Assembly: GCF_000160535.1 (NCBI RefSeq) | Contig: NZ_GG704780.1 | Coordinates: forward strand, 582,721-646,720 | Direction: 5' to 3' | DNA: 64,000 nt | DNA from: Hallella bergensis DSM 17361 | GTDB lineage: Bacteria; Bacteroidota; Bacteroidia; Bacteroidales; Bacteroidaceae | Part shown: positions 8,739 through 17,400 of the stretch, piece after piece | Position numbering within the stretch: position 1 is the stretch's first letter | How the letters are laid out: each line of letters opens with the position of its first letter | The notes under the pieces: model-generated | What the model saw: only the letters and a program-made list of their open reading frames with translations | Told to the model about the DNA's origin: nothing | Databases searched by the model: none | Position numbers and translations under genes: made by a program

Positions 8739-10100
8739 ATGAAAAAATATATAGTAATGCTCACTATAGCAGCAGCAATGACTGCATGCAGTGATTTCAC
8801 AGAGATTATCCCCAAAGGTAAGGTCATCCCGACTACAACGGAAGATTACCGAGAGATGACCATAGACGTGGCGAATTCTTCAACAGGTTTTCCAATAGCA
8901 AATGTTAGCTGTGATGACGTTTTCAGCACCGACCAAAACGGGGTGAGTGCTACAAGCAAGGCATACTTCTGGTTGGAAGACTTCTACAAAGTAAATGAAA
9001 ATGATGACGCATGGAACAAAACCTATGCACACATCTACGTCATGAATGTTGTCATTGGCAATGTCATGGCTTCGACAGAGGGAACCACGAGCGAGAAGCA
9101 GGCAATACTTACAGAAGCAAAGGTGTGGCGCGCATACTATTACTGGTATCTGCAGTCACTCTATGCCAAAGACTATAATGAAGCGACAGCGGCAACTGAC
9201 CTCAGTGTACCACTTTCGCTGACGCCTGACTTGGAAGCCAAATTGCCTCGGGCTACCGTTCGTGAAGTGACGGATCAGATATGGGCTGATCTTGACGAAG
9301 CCGAGAAAATTTTGCCGGACCAGGCTACAAACGCGTTCCGTCCAACAAAAGGTGCCGTATATGCCCTCAAGGCACGTATCCTTTTCTATGAGCATAAATA
9401 TAACGAGGCGGCGGAACAAGCCAGGCTTGCACTTTCCGTCAACAACTCCTTGTACGACATGCGTACATGGACCTTCAAAAAAAGCAGTAAGCCAAGTGCC
9501 GGCATTAATGGACGAGAAATACATAACTATAAATCCCCTGAGAAATTATGGTATATGAGCAACAGTTTCTCATCCCTTATAACTTCATTCTGCATCAGTG
9601 ATGACCTTAAGGAACTGTATGACGAGGGCGACCTGCGTTTCAAGTTCTATTTCAGCAATCTCACCCGTACAGGAGGACCCTGGGAAGATGGAAGATATCG
9701 CTATCTGCAGAACCTTGACTACAGCTTCTCCGTCCCGGAAATGATGCTCATTGAGGCAGAGGCATTGGCACGCAATAATGACAGTAAGGCACTGGACATT
9801 ATCAACAAACTCCGCATCAAAAGAATAGACACAGAACACTATAAACCACTGACAGCCAACAAGGAGACTTCTCTTCTTGACATTGTCCTGAAGGAACGCA
9901 GAAGGGAACTTTGCCTGAACAGCCTGAGATGGCTTGACATGAAACGCTTAGCAGCAGAAGGAATTTATAAAACTGTGCTAAAACGCGAGTTTAACGGTGT
10001 GACATATAAACTGGAACCTAATTCAAAGTTGTATGTGCTGCCCATCCCCCTGCAGGTGCTGTCGCTCAACAAAAACATTATCCCCAATAACCGCAAATAA
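8739..10100 (+). CDS. SusD/RagB-family surface nutrient-binding lipoprotein
   Basis: 453 residues with a lipoprotein signal (MKKYIVMLTIAAAMTACSDF, Cys17). Helical TPR-like segments (AILTEAKVWRAYYYWYLQSL; GAVYALKARILFYEHKYNEA) and the C-terminal SusD block (MMLIEAEALARN; VLKERRRELCLNSLRWLDMK) identify the family. It begins 19 bp after the SusC gene. Its job is to form the lid of the SusC channel and hold the substrate on the cell surface. It is shorter than many SusD proteins (about 500-600) but has all the main blocks. The specific ligand cannot be told from sequence. Confidence 0.92.
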   Translation: MKKYIVMLTIAAAMTACSDFTEIIPKGKVIPTTTEDYREMTIDVANSSTGFPIANVSCDDVFSTDQNGVSATSKAYFWLEDFYKVNENDDAWNKTYAHIYVMNVVIGNVMASTEGTTSEKQAILTEAKVWRAYYYWYLQSLYAKDYNEATAATDLSVPLSLTPDLEAKLPRATVREVTDQIWADLDEAEKILPDQATNAFRPTKGAVYALKARILFYEHKYNEAAEQARLALSVNNSLYDMRTWTFKKSSKPSAGINGREIHNYKSPEKLWYMSNSFSSLITSFCISDDLKELYDEGDLRFKFYFSNLTRTGGPWEDGRYRYLQNLDYSFSVPEMMLIEAEALARNNDSKALDIINKLRIKRIDTEHYKPLTANKETSLLDIVLKERRRELCLNSLRWLDMKRLAAEGIYKTVLKREFNGVTYKLEPNSKLYVLPIPLQVLSLNKNIIPNNRK

Positions 10101-10115
10101 CATCTCATATAGCAA

Positions 10116-11189
10116 ATGAACAGATTGTCATTCCTATTCTTGTCGTTATTGATGTGCCTGCACATCCAAGCCCAGAAACCAACGACATTTCATGTCAGAC
10201 TCGACAAGGCGTTCCAAGGCAAGGTGTATCTATGCTGTATCAAGGACAGACTCACACAAGTGGATTCTGTTGAAGTCAACGGATCGGCTTTCTCAATCTC
10301 ACACAGCATTGACCATCCCGATGAATATACACTGGTAAGCAGGCCCTTCCGCTTTAACACTTCCGTTCTCGCAGAACCAGGAGTGCAATATACTATCACG
10401 ATGGAAGGTTCTGATGGAAAAGTTATCCAAGGTGGCAAAGAGCAGGCCCGAATAGATAGTCTTAACTCTGTCCTTGAGCCATTGAACGACAGTATGCAGG
10501 TAATTAGTCAAAAGTATTCCACTCTGAAAGAACAAGGGAAAGATGAGGAAGCTGAGAAATGGCTTGAGCCAAACAACGCCTTGTTTACACGTGCCGTTGA
10601 CATCAAAGCAAAATTTATCCAGTCTGACCCGAACAGCTTGGCTGCAATGATAGTAGCCTCTGAGCTGCTTTCTTCAGACTACCCCCTGCTTTCACGCTTG
10701 CATAAAGTTCTTTCATCAAGTCCGTATACATACACCAGGGCATGGAAACGCTTTGATAACGACTTCCGTCAGGTGTCTGCAAAGTGGATACAGGACAAGG
10801 AAGCTCCAGACTTTATCACCAAGGACATTAATGGTAAAGTGGTCAGGTTAAGTGATTTTAGAGGCAAGACAGTACTGCTGGATTTCTGGGCATCCTGGTG
10901 CCTGCCATGCAGAGCGAAAATGAAAAAGCTGAAAGCCATATATCCAGAGCTCACAAAGCAAGGTATAACCGTTGTCAGCATCAGTCTCGACGAGGACATT
11001 GAAGCATGGAGGAAAGCAAGCCGTGAGGAAGGAATTTCATGGACAAATACATGCGATGTAGTGCCGTTTAATAAAAACAAAATAGCACAGGCCTATCAGG
11101 TATCATTTATTCCTCAACTGTTTTTGATCAGTCCGCAAGGCTTTATTACAAGTCAAAGTCCAAACTTGAATTCTCTTATTAAAAAATAA
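10116..11189 (+). CDS. TlpA-like thiol-disulfide oxidoreductase with DUF4369-type N-terminus
   Basis: 357 residues. A signal peptide (MNRLSFLFLSLLMCLHIQAQ) leads to a beta-rich N-terminal region resembling DUF4369 (residues about 22-115), a helical linker, and a C-terminal thioredoxin fold of the AhpC/TSA-Redoxin type (about 226-355). The active site WASWCLPCRAKM carries the CxxC pair, and a cis-Pro-like FIPQLFLI occurs near the end. It follows SusD by 15 bp in the same operon. Such proteins act in the periplasm or outer leaflet on disulfides or as thiol reductases. Association with SusC/SusD suggests handling of a cysteine-containing peptide or protein ligand, but that is inference. Two hairpins follow the gene. 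Confidence 0.88.
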   Translation: MNRLSFLFLSLLMCLHIQAQKPTTFHVRLDKAFQGKVYLCCIKDRLTQVDSVEVNGSAFSISHSIDHPDEYTLVSRPFRFNTSVLAEPGVQYTITMEGSDGKVIQGGKEQARIDSLNSVLEPLNDSMQVISQKYSTLKEQGKDEEAEKWLEPNNALFTRAVDIKAKFIQSDPNSLAAMIVASELLSSDYPLLSRLHKVLSSSPYTYTRAWKRFDNDFRQVSAKWIQDKEAPDFITKDINGKVVRLSDFRGKTVLLDFWASWCLPCRAKMKKLKAIYPELTKQGITVVSISLDEDIEAWRKASREEGISWTNTCDVVPFNKNKIAQAYQVSFIPQLFLISPQGFITSQSPNLNSLIKK

Positions 11190-11197
11190 ATTATCGT

Positions 11198-11240
11198 GTA
11201 GGAGGTAGATACTAATCGCAAGTACTTACCTCCTACTTTT
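11198..11240 (+). terminator. rho-independent terminator after the SusC-SusD-TlpA operon
   Basis: GTAGGAGGTA (11198-11207) pairs perfectly with TACCTCCTAC (11227-11236) and is followed by TTTTG. It starts 9 bp after the oxidoreductase stop codon. Confidence 0.8.
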
Positions 11241-11270
11241 GTATTTACAGGTCTTTCACATCACCGTACG

Positions 11271-11295
11271 CTCCGTCTGGGATACGGAGGTTTTT
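11271..11295 (+). terminator. second short terminator hairpin
   Basis: CTCCGT (11271-11276) pairs with ACGGAG (11284-11289) and is followed by GTTTTTG. It backs up the stronger hairpin just upstream and lies between two convergent genes. Confidence 0.6.
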
Positions 11296-11348
11296 GCTTT
11301 CTCACCTCGCGATATGTAGGAAGTTATTTTTTAGAGTTATATCACTTT

Positions 11349-13976
11349 TTACATGTTCTTAAAAATCCTGACGGCATTCAGTATGGTGTTGCCTTGAGTT
11401 GATTTGAAATTAATGGTCAGGCCCTTTCCACCACTTACGTTCACTATAAACTTCCTGATAACCGGGCGGGCGGGGAATAGCTCCTTGCTCATCGCATGAT
11501 CGGAGAGCATCTCAACATCGTTGATCGTTACCGAGAAGCTGCGTTGATGTATTTGCTCCGGGGCAGAAGAGCCGCTGCCCAGATTATAAAGCAAAGCCCC
11601 GGCAGGCTTCTTACCGTCCAACTCCGACCAATAAAGACTTACGCTGTATTGCCCATCGGGAATGTCGGCCTTGAAGCTTTCGATTCCAACACGTTGTGTC
11701 TGGAAAACAGGGTCGTGTTCCGTTCCTTCTATATTGATGTCAGAACCGAGATTTAAGCCTTTACGATAAGGCTTTCCTCCAACATATCCCCAACTGCCAA
11801 CACTGTATTCTTGCTCCGGAATCCAGCACACGCCGCCCTCGCGGTCTTCATAATACCGGTCGGAGCCCAGCATCACATTCAGTCCCTTTGTCGGGAAGTT
11901 TTGTTGTGTGAGACGCTTTCCTACTACACTGAAGTGGGGATAAATCACATCGCGCATTGTTTTGCCGTCCCTTGTTGCCACGGCTTCTATGCAGTTTCGC
12001 CCGTCTGCAAAGGGCACCCTGAACTCTGCCGTGCAATCTGCAACATCCTTCGTTCCAATACTTTTACCATTAACGATCAACTCCACCTGTGAGGCATTGG
12101 TATATACCGGCACGGTTTGCAGACACTGTACCTGACCTTCCCCGGCCACACCGGCACGCCATTTCCATTCACGATTGCCTATATTCAGCATTGGCTGCGT
12201 GCTCAATGAGGCTTGATAATAGAGATAGACGTCCTTCAACTCACGATCCAATCCGGCCAATCCCTTGTTGTTGACATGTGGCACGGCATCGCCCCTTGTT
12301 TCGGAATAGAAGTCGTTGAGGTTCCATACGCATGCGCCGGCAACAAACGGGCGCTTCTGAATTTCGTTGAGGTAGTGCTTATGATACACCACCGCATACT
12401 CCTGCGAGAAATCGAATTGCTCGGGGTGGTATGAGTGCAGACGGGGATCGGCGCCGGCTCCATACTCCGTAACCATGAGAATCTTATCGGGGTGCAAGCC
12501 ATGCAGGCGGTCGAGTGTGCGCTGGAAAGCGTTGATGTCTCTCTCATACCAGCCCGCATACAGGTTCCACCCCTGTATCATCGGCAGCTCGGTAATGCCA
12601 CACTTGCTGTATCTTTCGTATGCATTGTGATAAGCCATCATGGTATAACGCGTGGGGTCTGTATGCCGAATGAGTGTCTCCAGCGTGCTCGCCACATGAT
12701 AAACCGACTTGAAATAAGTTTCCATACGGGCACTGTCCAATTGCGGCAACCTCAACAACACCTCGTTCATGTATGCCCAAATGATGACAGATGGGTGATT
12801 ATAGTTCTGCTTGATCATCTCCTTGGCCATCTGGACGGAATTGCTCAAGAAAGCATCGCTCCCCGTCACACCATTCACAACAGGTATTTCCACAGACGTA
12901 AGAATGCCCAGCTTGTCGCACATTTCCATCACCACTGGGTCTTGTGGATAATGAGATACGCGGAGGAAGTTGCCGCCCATTTCCTTCAGTTCCATCACAT
13001 CTCTCACGTGAATCTCATCAGGCAGCGCATTGCCCTTGTTCTGATAGTCCTGATGTCGGGAGGTTCCGATCAGCTTGACATGTTTTCCGTTCAGGACGAA
13101 CCCCTTGTCCGGGTCGAAAGCAAACGTACGAATACCCAACGGACTGACGCAACAATCGATCACCGCCTGGGTCTTCTCGTCTATCAACTCGGTCTTTACC
13201 TGATACATATACGGTGCCGACACATCCCAAAGATGCGGGTTTCTCACCTTCAGTTCCTGCTCATTACGCGTCTGCTCCGTATTCGCCTTGAGCCTGAGTT
13301 TGCCGGAAGCGGTTGCCACAACTCGGTTGTCGGAATCGATAATCGAGTGTTGCACCCGAATGTTCCTTGCCTCCTGGGTGGCATTGTCAACAAGCGACAG
13401 AATATGAACAGTGGCCAAATCTTCCCTGACCTCCTTGCTCCTGACATACACTCCGGATGTTGCTTCATCGTCATGCGACAAGTGCACAGGATTGACAAAC
13501 TGCAAATACACATCGCGATAGATGCCCCCATAGAAATTGAAATCGGCAGAGAGGGGCGGAATGTCGGGCTGGTGGGAATTGTCTACAACAACCCGAAACT
13601 GATTGTCGGCTCCAAAAGTGACATGCGGAGTGATGTCGAAGCAAAACCGGGTGTAGCCTCCCTTGTGTTCGCCAACACGCGTCCCGTTTACATAGACAGT
13701 AGTAACCTGATTGGCACCCTCGAAATAAATGAGCACTCTTTTCGACTGTTGAGCCTGGTCTATAAACACCGATTTGGTATATTCCCTTGTTCCCCTCAAA
13801 TATCCTGGGGTGTCGTCCATACAGTCTTGGGCGTTCCAAGTGTGCGGAATGTCCACGGTTTGCCGGTTGTCGAAAGTCCACCCGGAGTTGATGGTGTAAA
13901 CCAACCGCTGCTGTGCATGCAGTGCACCTACACAGAGCAACATCAAACACAAAAGTAAAGTTGTTGTTTTCTTCAT
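11349..13976 (-). CDS. glycoside hydrolase family 2 enzyme with C-terminal malectin-like domain
   Basis: About 875 residues. The start at 13976 gives a good signal peptide (MKKTTTLLLCLMLLCVGALH, then AQ); a longer in-frame start at 14033 adds an unlikely leader. The order is sugar-binding jelly roll (about 25-170), Ig-like domain, TIM barrel and a long C-terminal part (CWIPEQEYSVGSWGYVGGKP; DGQYSVSLYWSEL) like a malectin/CBM57 carbohydrate-binding domain. The acid/base Glu is in IIWAYMNEVLL and the nucleophile Glu in MVTEYGAGADP. GH2 includes beta-galactosidases, beta-glucuronidases and beta-mannosidases; the exact activity is not decided here. It sits 650 bp beyond the end of the sigma/SusC locus and may have its own promoter (-7 box TATTTTTG, minus, 14023-14030). 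It is probably the exo-acting partner of the GH99-like protein. Confidence 0.9.
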   Translation of the reverse strand: MKKTTTLLLCLMLLCVGALHAQQRLVYTINSGWTFDNRQTVDIPHTWNAQDCMDDTPGYLRGTREYTKSVFIDQAQQSKRVLIYFEGANQVTTVYVNGTRVGEHKGGYTRFCFDITPHVTFGADNQFRVVVDNSHQPDIPPLSADFNFYGGIYRDVYLQFVNPVHLSHDDEATSGVYVRSKEVREDLATVHILSLVDNATQEARNIRVQHSIIDSDNRVVATASGKLRLKANTEQTRNEQELKVRNPHLWDVSAPYMYQVKTELIDEKTQAVIDCCVSPLGIRTFAFDPDKGFVLNGKHVKLIGTSRHQDYQNKGNALPDEIHVRDVMELKEMGGNFLRVSHYPQDPVVMEMCDKLGILTSVEIPVVNGVTGSDAFLSNSVQMAKEMIKQNYNHPSVIIWAYMNEVLLRLPQLDSARMETYFKSVYHVASTLETLIRHTDPTRYTMMAYHNAYERYSKCGITELPMIQGWNLYAGWYERDINAFQRTLDRLHGLHPDKILMVTEYGAGADPRLHSYHPEQFDFSQEYAVVYHKHYLNEIQKRPFVAGACVWNLNDFYSETRGDAVPHVNNKGLAGLDRELKDVYLYYQASLSTQPMLNIGNREWKWRAGVAGEGQVQCLQTVPVYTNASQVELIVNGKSIGTKDVADCTAEFRVPFADGRNCIEAVATRDGKTMRDVIYPHFSVVGKRLTQQNFPTKGLNVMLGSDRYYEDREGGVCWIPEQEYSVGSWGYVGGKPYRKGLNLGSDINIEGTEHDPVFQTQRVGIESFKADIPDGQYSVSLYWSELDGKKPAGALLYNLGSGSSAPEQIHQRSFSVTINDVEMLSDHAMSKELFPARPVIRKFIVNVSGGKGLTINFKSTQGNTILNAVRIFKNM

Positions 13977-14160
13977 AGCTATGAATTGGTCTTTATCGTT
14001 AGCAGAATCATAGTACTCCATGCAAAAATACACATTCCTTTCGAAATATATTTGCTTTCATATTTTGTATTTTGTATTTCCAGTCTTAAAATATGTTATT
14101 CTCAACAAATCGAAATGTTTAAAGCGCAAAACACGGGAACTTTTATGGCATAGGAAGCAC

Positions 14161-14240
14161 CCATTGTACATTATTCATTATACATTATACATTATACATT
14201 GTCCATTGTACATTATAAATTATCAATTATCCATTATCTT
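14161..14240. repeat. AT-rich direct repeats of an ATTATACATT-type unit
   Basis: About eight imperfect tandem copies of a 10-bp unit (ATTATACATT with variants ATTGTACATT, ATTATTCATT, ATTATCAATT and ATTATCCATT) fill this stretch of the 656-bp gap upstream of the GH2 gene. There are no unique spacers and no cas genes, so it is not a CRISPR array. Units in phase with one helical turn could give bent DNA. Confidence 0.8.
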
Positions 14241-14369
14241 AACAAATTCCCTTCCATGCTTCGCGAATTTAAAAATATAAACCGTTCGCTCCGAAATACG
14301 CAAAATTTGAAGCAATTTGCAGTTGTCTAATAATCAACCACTTAGCCGAATACTGCTTACAACTTCAAT

Positions 14370-14600
14370 TTTGTCACCCGCGATTGCATATCGAATGGCA
14401 AGACGATAAAGCCCTAAACGCACACCGATCAGGTCTCTCTCGTGCGGTCTTGAAGCCCTCAACGCATGATGATCGAATGCTAAACGCATCGTACTCTATA
14501 TTTTCATGTTGTTTTCGCAGATAATAAACGGCCAAAACATGGCGCATTTCTTTCTATTTACTACAAAAACATGCATCTGAAAAATGGTAGTTAATTTTTA
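14370..14600 (+). repeat. dispersed intergenic element, copy B
   Basis: The core GCGATTGCATATCGAATGGC at 14380-14399 followed by AAGACGATAAAGCC parallels GCGATTGAGTATCGGACGGC at 48070-48089 followed by ATGACGGGAAAGCC. About 140 bp further on, ATGGCGCATTTCTTTCTATT and a GGTAGTTAATTTTTAC tail again match the 48-kb copy. Together with the repeat at 14161-14240 it accounts for most of the gap between GH2 and the GH99-like gene. Confidence 0.55.
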
Positions 14601-14632
14601 CACACAACTGGCAACCGCCAATGTCCTTTTCA

Positions 14633-16414
14633 CTATTTATAGAGACTGAACACCATGGAGATATTCCTGAACTTGCTCCTGCCCTTGAAGAAGAGGAAAG
14701 GCTTGTTGTAGGGGAACGACAGGTTTTCCCAGAACAGTTCTATTTTCGCATGTTTCCACGTATTCGAATCGTCTGTCCGGAAGTGTGCCACCGTATTATA
14801 GGATTCCTTGGGCACCCTGTTGGTCTTGCACCCAATATGAACAAACTCCTGCCCTCTGTCCAAATAATCGAACTCAAGATACGCCTTGAAATAATGTTGC
14901 TGAAACAATACGGTTGCTTTGACGGGCAGCGTGATGGAAAACTCTTCCACACCGGCCTCCGCATCATTCTGCTTGTGCTTGATGTCCACGTCAAACTCAG
15001 ACAGTGTCAGCGTCTCCTGTTTGATGCCTTTCATGCGTTCATTGAATTGTTCTTGCAACTGATGAAGTTGCGTTTCCGCCTCCCGATACTTGCCTGTCGA
15101 GATGTTCAGGGCAGCCTTATCGAGCGCGGCCTGTTGGCTTAGGACATCTGCTTTCAGCATCGTCAGGAAATAAGCCGTTTTGCGAAGGCTGAACAACTTC
15201 TCAGGCAATGCCAAGCCATGATAGTCGGCTTCCATGTCCTTGAACATGGAAGCATACTCCAAAGTGGTCTGCAATTCACGGTTCCCATTTTCTATCGTAG
15301 GCAATATCTCATGCCCTTCGGTAAAGTCGTTCCATGAGGCGATGAACATCATGTCCAGACTATCGGCACTCTCCATGCAGAAGTTCCACATGTCGCGATA
15401 GGTCTGCCCGTTGTTTCTGGGAATGAAATAAAAGTGCGAGCGTCCCCAGCCGGCACACCCCCTATTGTCCATGCCGGGCATGGCAAACCCCGACTTGACA
15501 ACATACTGCGGGTTGGGAGAAAGCCAGACGGAGTCGCGAAAAGGCTTCATAAACTCAATGAGGTCGGCCTCTGTGGCATAATGGTCGCACTGCGGATGCC
15601 GGGCATCACGAGGCCTTACCCGTGCCGGTATCCATGCTGTGGGCACCTCGCCCAGCTGTTCCCACTGCTTGATCTCCTCGCTGTAGCGCACCGGCATGTA
15701 GACATCGTTGCGCAGCTCTCCCCAGTCGGCCCAACGGCGAAGTCCGACGGGAGCCGCCTCTCCGAAGTTTACCGCAGAGAGCACCTCCCGAAACTCGTCT
15801 ACCCGGGCACCCGGGCCGAAATGATAGAACACCGGCCGGCCGCAAACGATTGGTGCCGTGGGCGCCGTGAAGACCGAATCGATAAGATATTGGAAGCATT
15901 TGGCCATGTAGGCAGTCTTCGCCTCACGGTTGTTGATTTGTGGATAAATCTTTGTTATCCAGTCGTAATACAACCAACCATCGCACCAATTCACGCCTAT
16001 TTCGAAGTTATATTTGCGTGCCACGGGCAGCATCGCCTGCAACAGCGTGTTGTTTTCATGAGGAAAGAAGCCCCACTCGATAAAGAATCCATCTACCCCG
16101 GCCGTCTTGGCTAACAGAATTTGATATTCTATATAATCAGGGTCGAGGTCAGACTGCATTCCGAGCGATGGGTAAGCTGCGGCGGCAATGTTGTTCCTGC
16201 CCGTTTCTTCGTGCAGGATATCAGCATTGTAGCACAGGCTCCTGATGCCCGTAGCCGACTTCTCGGTATTGGCATACAATCCCCATCGCCCCAGCTTGCC
16301 ATCGTGCTGACGGGTGAATCTCACCCCGTGAAAATCTACGTAAACCTTCTTTCCATTCTGCGAAAAGCCCACGAGAGGCATGAGCAACATCAGGAAGGTC
16401 AGCAACTTCTTCAT
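14633..16414 (-). CDS. GH99/GH71-like secreted glycosidase
   Basis: 593 residues with a signal peptide (MKKLLTFLMLLMPLVGFSQN). A TIM-barrel-like core of the GH71/GH99-like or WbsX type is suggested by AGVDGFFIEWGFFPHENN (about 120-140), GVNWCDGWLYYDW and the characteristic SWNDFTEGHEILPT (about 365-380), which holds acidic residues conserved in this superfamily. A coiled-coil-like segment (about 430-475) and a C-terminal beta-sandwich follow. True GH99 enzymes are endo-acting alpha-mannosidases; this protein is only related, so the substrate remains open. It is the last gene of the sigma/FecR/SusC operon, with 2 bp to the preceding gene, which makes it the locus's likely depolymerase. Confidence 0.75.
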   Translation of the reverse strand: MKKLLTFLMLLMPLVGFSQNGKKVYVDFHGVRFTRQHDGKLGRWGLYANTEKSATGIRSLCYNADILHEETGRNNIAAAAYPSLGMQSDLDPDYIEYQILLAKTAGVDGFFIEWGFFPHENNTLLQAMLPVARKYNFEIGVNWCDGWLYYDWITKIYPQINNREAKTAYMAKCFQYLIDSVFTAPTAPIVCGRPVFYHFGPGARVDEFREVLSAVNFGEAAPVGLRRWADWGELRNDVYMPVRYSEEIKQWEQLGEVPTAWIPARVRPRDARHPQCDHYATEADLIEFMKPFRDSVWLSPNPQYVVKSGFAMPGMDNRGCAGWGRSHFYFIPRNNGQTYRDMWNFCMESADSLDMMFIASWNDFTEGHEILPTIENGNRELQTTLEYASMFKDMEADYHGLALPEKLFSLRKTAYFLTMLKADVLSQQAALDKAALNISTGKYREAETQLHQLQEQFNERMKGIKQETLTLSEFDVDIKHKQNDAEAGVEEFSITLPVKATVLFQQHYFKAYLEFDYLDRGQEFVHIGCKTNRVPKESYNTVAHFRTDDSNTWKHAKIELFWENLSFPYNKPFLFFKGRSKFRNISMVFSLYK

Positions 16415-16416
16415 GG

Positions 16417-17382
16417 CTATGGCTGATTAATCATGATTCTACCCTTGTAAATTCGTGAGCCGTTGAGACGGAAAATCTGCTCGCCCTTGTCGTTGACAAG
16501 CCCTTCTGCCCACCATTCCTCCGTGGGACTCAACATATATACGCCCTCCGCATCGTTGCATATACCCTTGATGTCGGGCATGTCGTATATCTTGTCGCAG
16601 GTAACTTCCGCCCGGGTCACGTCGATTTTATAAACGGCATGGGCAGCGGTGAGCCAGAGTTTTCCCTTTTCTCCATATACCGGATAAAGGTCGTGCCCGC
16701 CGTTTTCCTTCGCAAAGGTATAGATGCGTTTCTGGTTCAGCAATTTGGGATGGGCAGCATCGTTGTTGTATTTGAATCTGAAAACGGCCGTGTTGCCGGC
16801 TCTCATAGTGCCCGTGGCATACAGGCATTGCTGCTCCTGGCTCCAGATTACATTGTGGGCATTGCCTATCTTCAGCGTATTGGCCTTGGTGCCCAACACC
16901 TTTACCGTATCAACCACAAAGGTATTGATCTCCCCTTTCTTGGATTCTGCGGTCACGATGTTGCCATCAGGAAGCATCTCGGCGGAATGAGGGTTGCCTC
17001 CGCAGTTGGCATAGAACATCAGCTTCTTGTCGGCTATGCGTATCAAGGCCACAGCTCCGCCGGATGCCGTCATCAGAATATACTTGTTGTTATACACCGG
17101 CTTGGCTTCGGTTGGGCCTACAAACCACCTCGAGAAACCGGCTGGCACTTTTGCCTCTACGGCTGTCCATTCCCAAACTACTTGCTGCGTGGCTGCATCA
17201 AGAATGACAATGGCGTTCCTGGCTTGCTCTGCCAGTGCAAACGATTTGGCAGGAAGAGCGGTGAGCGGTTTGTTAGGGCGTGTGGCCGGACGCTGATAAC
17301 TCTCATCATCGGTACAGGATTGGAACATGAGTCCCAATCCCAGAACGGTGAGTGATAAAGCCTTTATCTTGAATCTGTTCAT
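16417..17382 (-). CDS. beta-propeller lipoprotein, DUF6528-like
   Basis: 321 residues. The signal (MNRFKIKALSLTVLGLGLMF, then QSC) marks a lipoprotein. The body has repeated beta-blade features (NAIVILDAATQQVVWEW; GNIVTAESKKGEINTF; GNAHNVIWSQEQQCLYATG; GGHDLYPVYGEKGKLWLTAA) that suggest a six- or seven-bladed propeller. From memory this resembles DUF6528 proteins of Bacteroidetes polysaccharide loci. It lies between an Ig-like lipoprotein and the GH99-like enzyme with gaps of 18 and 2 bp, so it should act on the same substrate. Whether it is a binding protein or an enzyme such as a lyase is not clear. Confidence 0.7.
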   Translation of the reverse strand: MNRFKIKALSLTVLGLGLMFQSCTDDESYQRPATRPNKPLTALPAKSFALAEQARNAIVILDAATQQVVWEWTAVEAKVPAGFSRWFVGPTEAKPVYNNKYILMTASGGAVALIRIADKKLMFYANCGGNPHSAEMLPDGNIVTAESKKGEINTFVVDTVKVLGTKANTLKIGNAHNVIWSQEQQCLYATGTMRAGNTAVFRFKYNNDAAHPKLLNQKRIYTFAKENGGHDLYPVYGEKGKLWLTAAHAVYKIDVTRAEVTCDKIYDMPDIKGICNDAEGVYMLSPTEEWWAEGLVNDKGEQIFRLNGSRIYKGRIMINQP

Positions 17383-17400
17383 GATGTATAAACCATTGAA

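Noticed and set aside
12435..13958. 507-residue open frame on the plus strand
   Set aside because: It lies fully antisense to the GH2 gene, has no domain or signal features, and arises from codon structure of the real gene.
14161..14240. Possible CRISPR array
   Set aside because: The units are contiguous 10-mers without unique spacers, and no cas gene is present.
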